A DNA stretch of 22,500 nucleotides from Cristatella mucedo (Eukaryota > Bryozoa > Phylactolaemata > Cristatellidae): assembly GCA_009760855.2 (NCBI GenBank), contig WPIO01000004.1:6880001-6902500 (forward strand), read 5' to 3'. Under the pieces are notes generated by a model that made no database searches, was not told the DNA's origin, and saw only the letters and a list, made by a program, of their open reading frames with translations. Shown here piece by piece: positions 1-22,500 of this stretch. Every line of letters starts with the position of its first letter. The first letter of the stretch is position 1. The position numbers were made by a program, and so were the translations under genes.

Positions 1-176
1 GGCTTCCCGGCTTCCACCACCCATCGACCCAACCCACCATCCAATTCATCCATCGGAGGCAACGAGGTTTCGTGTCCAAGGATGGCTTTCTCATATTCTA
101 AGGGTGACTGTAGCAAACGCACGTTTGTTACCTCAGTGTGAATGGCTGAATGGCTGAGAGACGGTACCTCACTCAC
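1..176 (-). other. Intron 16, partial
   Basis: Intronic sequence after the donor at 176-175. The outermost 60 bases are rich in CCATC/CCACC-like words. No coding segment with cadherin features was seen. Confidence 0.6.
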
Positions 177-18622
<18,446 letters not shown>

Positions 18623-19300
18623 GACTGCGTTATTTGCGAAACTCTGCCCAAATCTGTAACGGTAGATGCATTTCAGTAGCACCTGAAGGTGAAACTTCGC
18701 ATCCAGGTGCGTTTACATAAATTGGACATGCCACCATCCATTAAATACAGGCAAATTAATCAGCACACTCATTAAACTTAACTTACTGAACACGTATGCA
18801 TTTCAAGTCATAAGCACTAGCACGTGCAGCTATACTTTTTGTATATAATTATCACGCACGAATATATGGACACACGACACTGATTCAAAGTCATCGCTCT
18901 TAAATGTAGCTCGACACGCAAAAACTGGTGAGCCGGGTCCTTGCAACGGAGCAATGCTGCGAACTAAGACCCTTAGTCATGCAAAGTGCCAACCTCACAA
19001 ACTGTCCCCTTAAGCACAATCGCTTGCCACTTGAAATTGAAGAAAATCCTTCCCAGCAAAGGTCGGGTGCCTCGGTCTAACAAAGCTTAGCGAGATTCTC
19101 GACAGAACTGTCGCAGCTGAGCGGCTGGCAGCTTTCTTCCGCCAGCCAGGCACACTGCCGCTGCACTAAGGACCTGCAGCCTTTAGTCACTGGCTCCAGA
19201 ACGGATGCAGGGATCAATACAACTTAACCGCATTGCTGTCAAACGCATTGACGGGGCTAATCTGCGATGACAGCTGCTGAATATTTGGCTAATCTTCATA
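18623..19300 (-). other. 5' flank or first 5'-UTR intron
   Basis: Between the start codon and the GC-rich block. Acceptor-like sites at 18683 and 18654 suggest that the transcript may begin further right and splice into exon 1. No TATA element with a clear context was identified. Confidence 0.4.
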
Positions 19301-20177
19301 ATCTCATCACCTACAAACCACAGCTTCTAAGCGAGCCGCCGCCCTACCCCCCCCCCCAGCAGCCAAATGTGAACTTCAACCTGACCCCCGACCCCGAGAA
19401 ACGAAGGCTGGCACAGTCACGGCGCCGGAAGAAGTGCACTCCGACACTGCAGCTCACTCGTCAGCCCATTTCGAGCCTGTCCAGAGGCTGGCGAACAAAC
19501 GAGCGGCGACGGCGGCAAAGGGGGTAGCGGCAAAGGGGGAAGCAGCAAAGGACTGGCATGTGCCAGTGCCCGAAGGCAGACAATGTTTGCCAGCAGAGCA
19601 GACAGCGGCACGAACGAGAGCTAACCGGGGCGGGGCTGGGCGGGGATGGGGCGCCGCGGCTCTAAGCTGCTACTTGACGTCCGGCTGCACACCAGCGAAA
19701 GTGTTTCGCCGCCGCTGCTGCCGCTGCTGCCGCTGCTAGCGCTCCAGCGCTGGGTCGGCGCTCGGCCCTGCTCTTTAGCTCGAGCCGCAGCGACAGAGCG
19801 ACGTAGCGCGTCTACTGAACACTGGCTGCTGAAGAGATGCCTCAGCCGGCTCGCCGGGTCTGCGGACGACTCCGCCAGGGGGTGACACAGTGCTCGGCAC
19901 TCGCTCGTGCCCGAGAGTGCTGCGGCTTTCCAGATATTTTCACGCGGTCAGAATTTTATGGAAGATTACGAACGTGCGTGCCACTCACCAAAACAGCAAG
20001 CCACGAATGTCGCGCACCAATCTCGCTTATGAGTTCCGTCGAGGCACTGCTGGGCAAGCGGACCGGCCACTATACCTGCCAGATCAGCCACTGATCAGCG
20101 CTAGCTCGAGACTCGCGCTCGCCCTCTTTGGGCGCTAAACGCCGCTCTAGCTCAGGCCACGCCCACAGACTCAACTA

Positions 20178-20323
<146 letters not shown>

Positions 20324-21297
20324 TGTCGCCCGTCCAGCCGCCATAGCGAAGGCGCAGCGCCCCGCCGGCGCGCTCTCGCCCGGCCGAGCACGCAAACGGC
20401 AGAGCCCAGACACTCGGAAGCAGCGACCCTTGAATGGCAGAATCCAGGACGAGGCCCGCTGGGCGACGGTGTGTTGCGAGCTGCCGGAGTCGCGTCTTTC
20501 TTCTTCTGCCGACGACGCTCTGCTTCTCGAGTTTGCTGCTTCCGCCTCGCCTCACTACTGAACAGCCTCGGGCGCGTCCGGTTTGGCTTAGGCTTTCGCT
20601 TGCGCGACGCCACTCGCTCTTCTTCCACGATTTCGTCCTTGGGGGAGAAGAGGCGAGGAGCAGCAATCGCTCACTTGAATGAACCGACGCATGACGGAAG
20701 TCTTGCCTCGATGCCAAGGACGCCCCGCGGCAACCTGCCCTGCCAGCCGTTCGCTCTCAACTCTAGCGCCATTTAGACGCCGCCGAAGCGCGGCACGCGA
20801 GCGAGCGCAGGCTCGACGGTCGTCGTCGTTTTCTTTCTTTTCGCCGGCGCACTTTCGACACACTTTCAAACTCGCCGCGTCAGCTCCGAGCGGCTAGCAA
20901 GACTCGCTTCGACCGTGCTTCGACGTCCGCCGGCGTCCGCCCTGCGGAGCACAATCTGGCAGTGGTTCGCTTCACGTTCAGGCGCAGCCTTACGCCATCC
21001 GGCTTACCGGCGCTCGGCGGCTGCGGCGCTGCGGTTTATTGTCGCCGCTCGCAGCACGGCGGCTCGCTAGAGGCAGCAGGCCGCCGTATCGTTTTACGGA
21101 CTCGCCCTTGAGAGGCTTCGCCTCGCGTCAAAACAGCAGCGTTCGCTTCAGCCTTTGACTGGCCACTCGCCTCTCGTCGCCGCTTGCGGGCGCGCGCGAG
21201 CGCTCGGAAAGTCGACCGACGGAACTGCGCGCCGCCGCCGACACCCGCTAGCGATTAGCGGCGGGCGCGCGCGCGACAGAGCGGCGGCGCGCTCGCG

Positions 21298-21321
21298 CGA
21301 GCCAGCGCGCGCGCTGGCTCG
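21298..21321. repeat. Perfect 24-bp palindrome
   Basis: CGAGCCAGCGCG followed immediately by its exact complement, inside the CpG-rich block. It is fully symmetric with no spacer, so it could bind a dimer or be a chance product of GC-rich sequence. Confidence 0.9.
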
Positions 21322-21744
21322 TGCGCTCGCCTCTGCGGCTTCAGTCACACGCTCGACTCGGCCGACGCAGACAAAGCGGCTGCGGCGGCCGCCGCCGCAG
21401 CGAGCTCTGCCGATCGGAAGCGGGCGTGATTTCGAAAAGTGTCAGCACAGCGCGTCACGAACGCGGGACAAAAGAGACGGCACGCGCCACGAACTAACAA
21501 AGGGACAATCAATACAATCCGACTCGCGCTCGCTGGCTGGAGAGAGAGCCGCGCACCTGCCCCCAGCCGCGCGCGCGCGCGCTCGGGGCGGGTGTTTATT
21601 CGGGAAATGATGCGTGCATAATTGATAACTCGCTTGTCTAGCGCAGGTAATGTTGTCTTTCGCTTGCAAAGGATCTCGGCGAAATAAAATATCAAGGAAG
21701 TGCCCGCGGCTCGAATGCGTCCGGGCGCCAGGCAGTGGCCGGAC

Positions 21745-21792
21745 GCCGAGGGCGGGCCGACGCCGGGCGGGCCGCGCGAGCCCGCCCTCGGC
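21745..21792. repeat. GC-rich inverted repeat
   Basis: GCCGAGGGCGGGC at 21745-21757 and its exact complement at 21780-21792, with a 22-nt GC-rich loop. A stable stem-loop is possible on either strand. Confidence 0.85.
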
Positions 21793-22500
21793 GAAAGGAC
21801 GCGCGGCGCTCGCTTCTCAGTCGCTGCGCAAGCGGCCGGCGACAGCTGTTCAGCTAAAAGGCTGACGCCGACTTTAAACGAATGCCGATAACTGGATAGG
21901 CTGACCGAATTACCAGCCGCTGCGGACGCTGGACGGCTGAAGCCGAAAAGCGGCGCCCGCCGTCGCGAGCGTGCGCGCGCGAGAGAGTGAGAGAGAGAGA
22001 GAGCTCGCACGCCGCGAGCGAGGCAGCCACCGTGCAGCGGCGGCGCTGGTGCCGGCGGGCGGCGGGGGGGGGGACGGACGGACGGACGAGCAAGCGGAGA
22101 CGACCGTCGGCGGCGTTTGTTTGCTTGTGTGAAACGGCGCCGGAGAGGCGGTGACAAAGAGCGGCCGCACGCGCGACACCGCGTCGAGCGAGAGCGCGCC
22201 GTGGCCGTGCGCTCGACTGCCCAGCCGCCGCTCGCGACCACGCTAGGAGGCGGCCGTGTCGTGCGGGCAGACAGTGCGGCGACGCGTTTGGCGGCGGCGA
22301 CGACGAGCGTTGGCCCGCGATGCGGCCACTCTCGGCGTCCATCGGCGGCTGAGGCGGCAGGTGGACAAAGACCGAGGCGAGGACGGCGTGGCTCTATTGG
22401 GGCGAGCCGAGATCGCTCGGCTAGGAAACAAGCGGCGGACGCGAGCGCGCCGCACACCTATCGCCCCTATCGATCATCGAAGCGGCGGCCACCGTTCCGC

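Noticed and set aside
21345-22457. 370-residue minus-strand open frame in the GC-rich block
   Set aside because: R/A/S/P-rich, no domain recognised, and long overlapping frames exist on both strands. Stop codons are rare in such GC-rich DNA, so this is expected by chance.

Overview
This is genomic DNA of an animal, most likely an invertebrate. The evidence is GT-AG introns, long microsatellites, a degenerate CR1/L2-type LINE, a possible tRNA-derived SINE and a modular cadherin gene. The species cannot be fixed from the sequence. The cadherin domains are clearly diverged from the vertebrate protein as I remember it.

The only gene I can support runs right to left on the minus strand. It is the 5' (N-terminal) part of a large cadherin. 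I built 16 coding exons by hand from reading frames, GT-AG sites and cadherin calcium motifs: 18622-18583, 16952-16881, 16304-16168, 12718-12653, 12189-12100, 10342-10247, 8111-7986, 6939-6814, 6212-6134, 4959-4823, 4709-4497, 1593-1432, 1319-1158, 1036-972, 818-575 and 419-177. Every junction is in phase. The lengths sum to 2058 nt, or 686 codons, with no internal stop. The product is a short signal peptide, five complete extracellular cadherin (EC) repeats and most of a sixth. The last exon ends in a good donor, so the gene continues past the left edge. Repeat order and peculiarities point to a cadherin-23 (CDH23) relative: a DIQD-type EC2-EC3 linker, a D-(x)-RPR-I-Y segment and a long loop after LDREN in EC3, and a long EC4 with no usual second calcium motif before LDYET.

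Layout from right to left. 19.3-22.5 kb is a GC- and CpG-rich block with a CT tract of about 143 bp, palindromes and many chance open frames; it is a likely promoter and 5'-UTR region. 18.6 kb holds the signal-peptide exon. 16.2-17.0 kb holds the first EC1 exons. 12.1-12.7 kb holds small exons around an intron made mostly of simple repeat. 6.1-10.3 kb holds EC2-EC3 exons separated by GA, AT/GT and foldback repeats. 4.5-5.0 kb holds the EC3/EC4 exons. The LINE fragment (about 3.44-4.43 kb) lies in the next intron. 0.2-1.6 kb is a dense cluster of EC4-EC6 exons with introns of 112-155 nt.

I found no new multigene system. The points most worth a second look are an exon that begins with a perfect donor sequence (a recursive-splicing candidate), a 119-bp foldback hairpin and a perfect 20-bp-stem hairpin in introns, a tandem splice acceptor, and unusual cysteines in the ectodomain. 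All family comparisons are from memory; no search was run.
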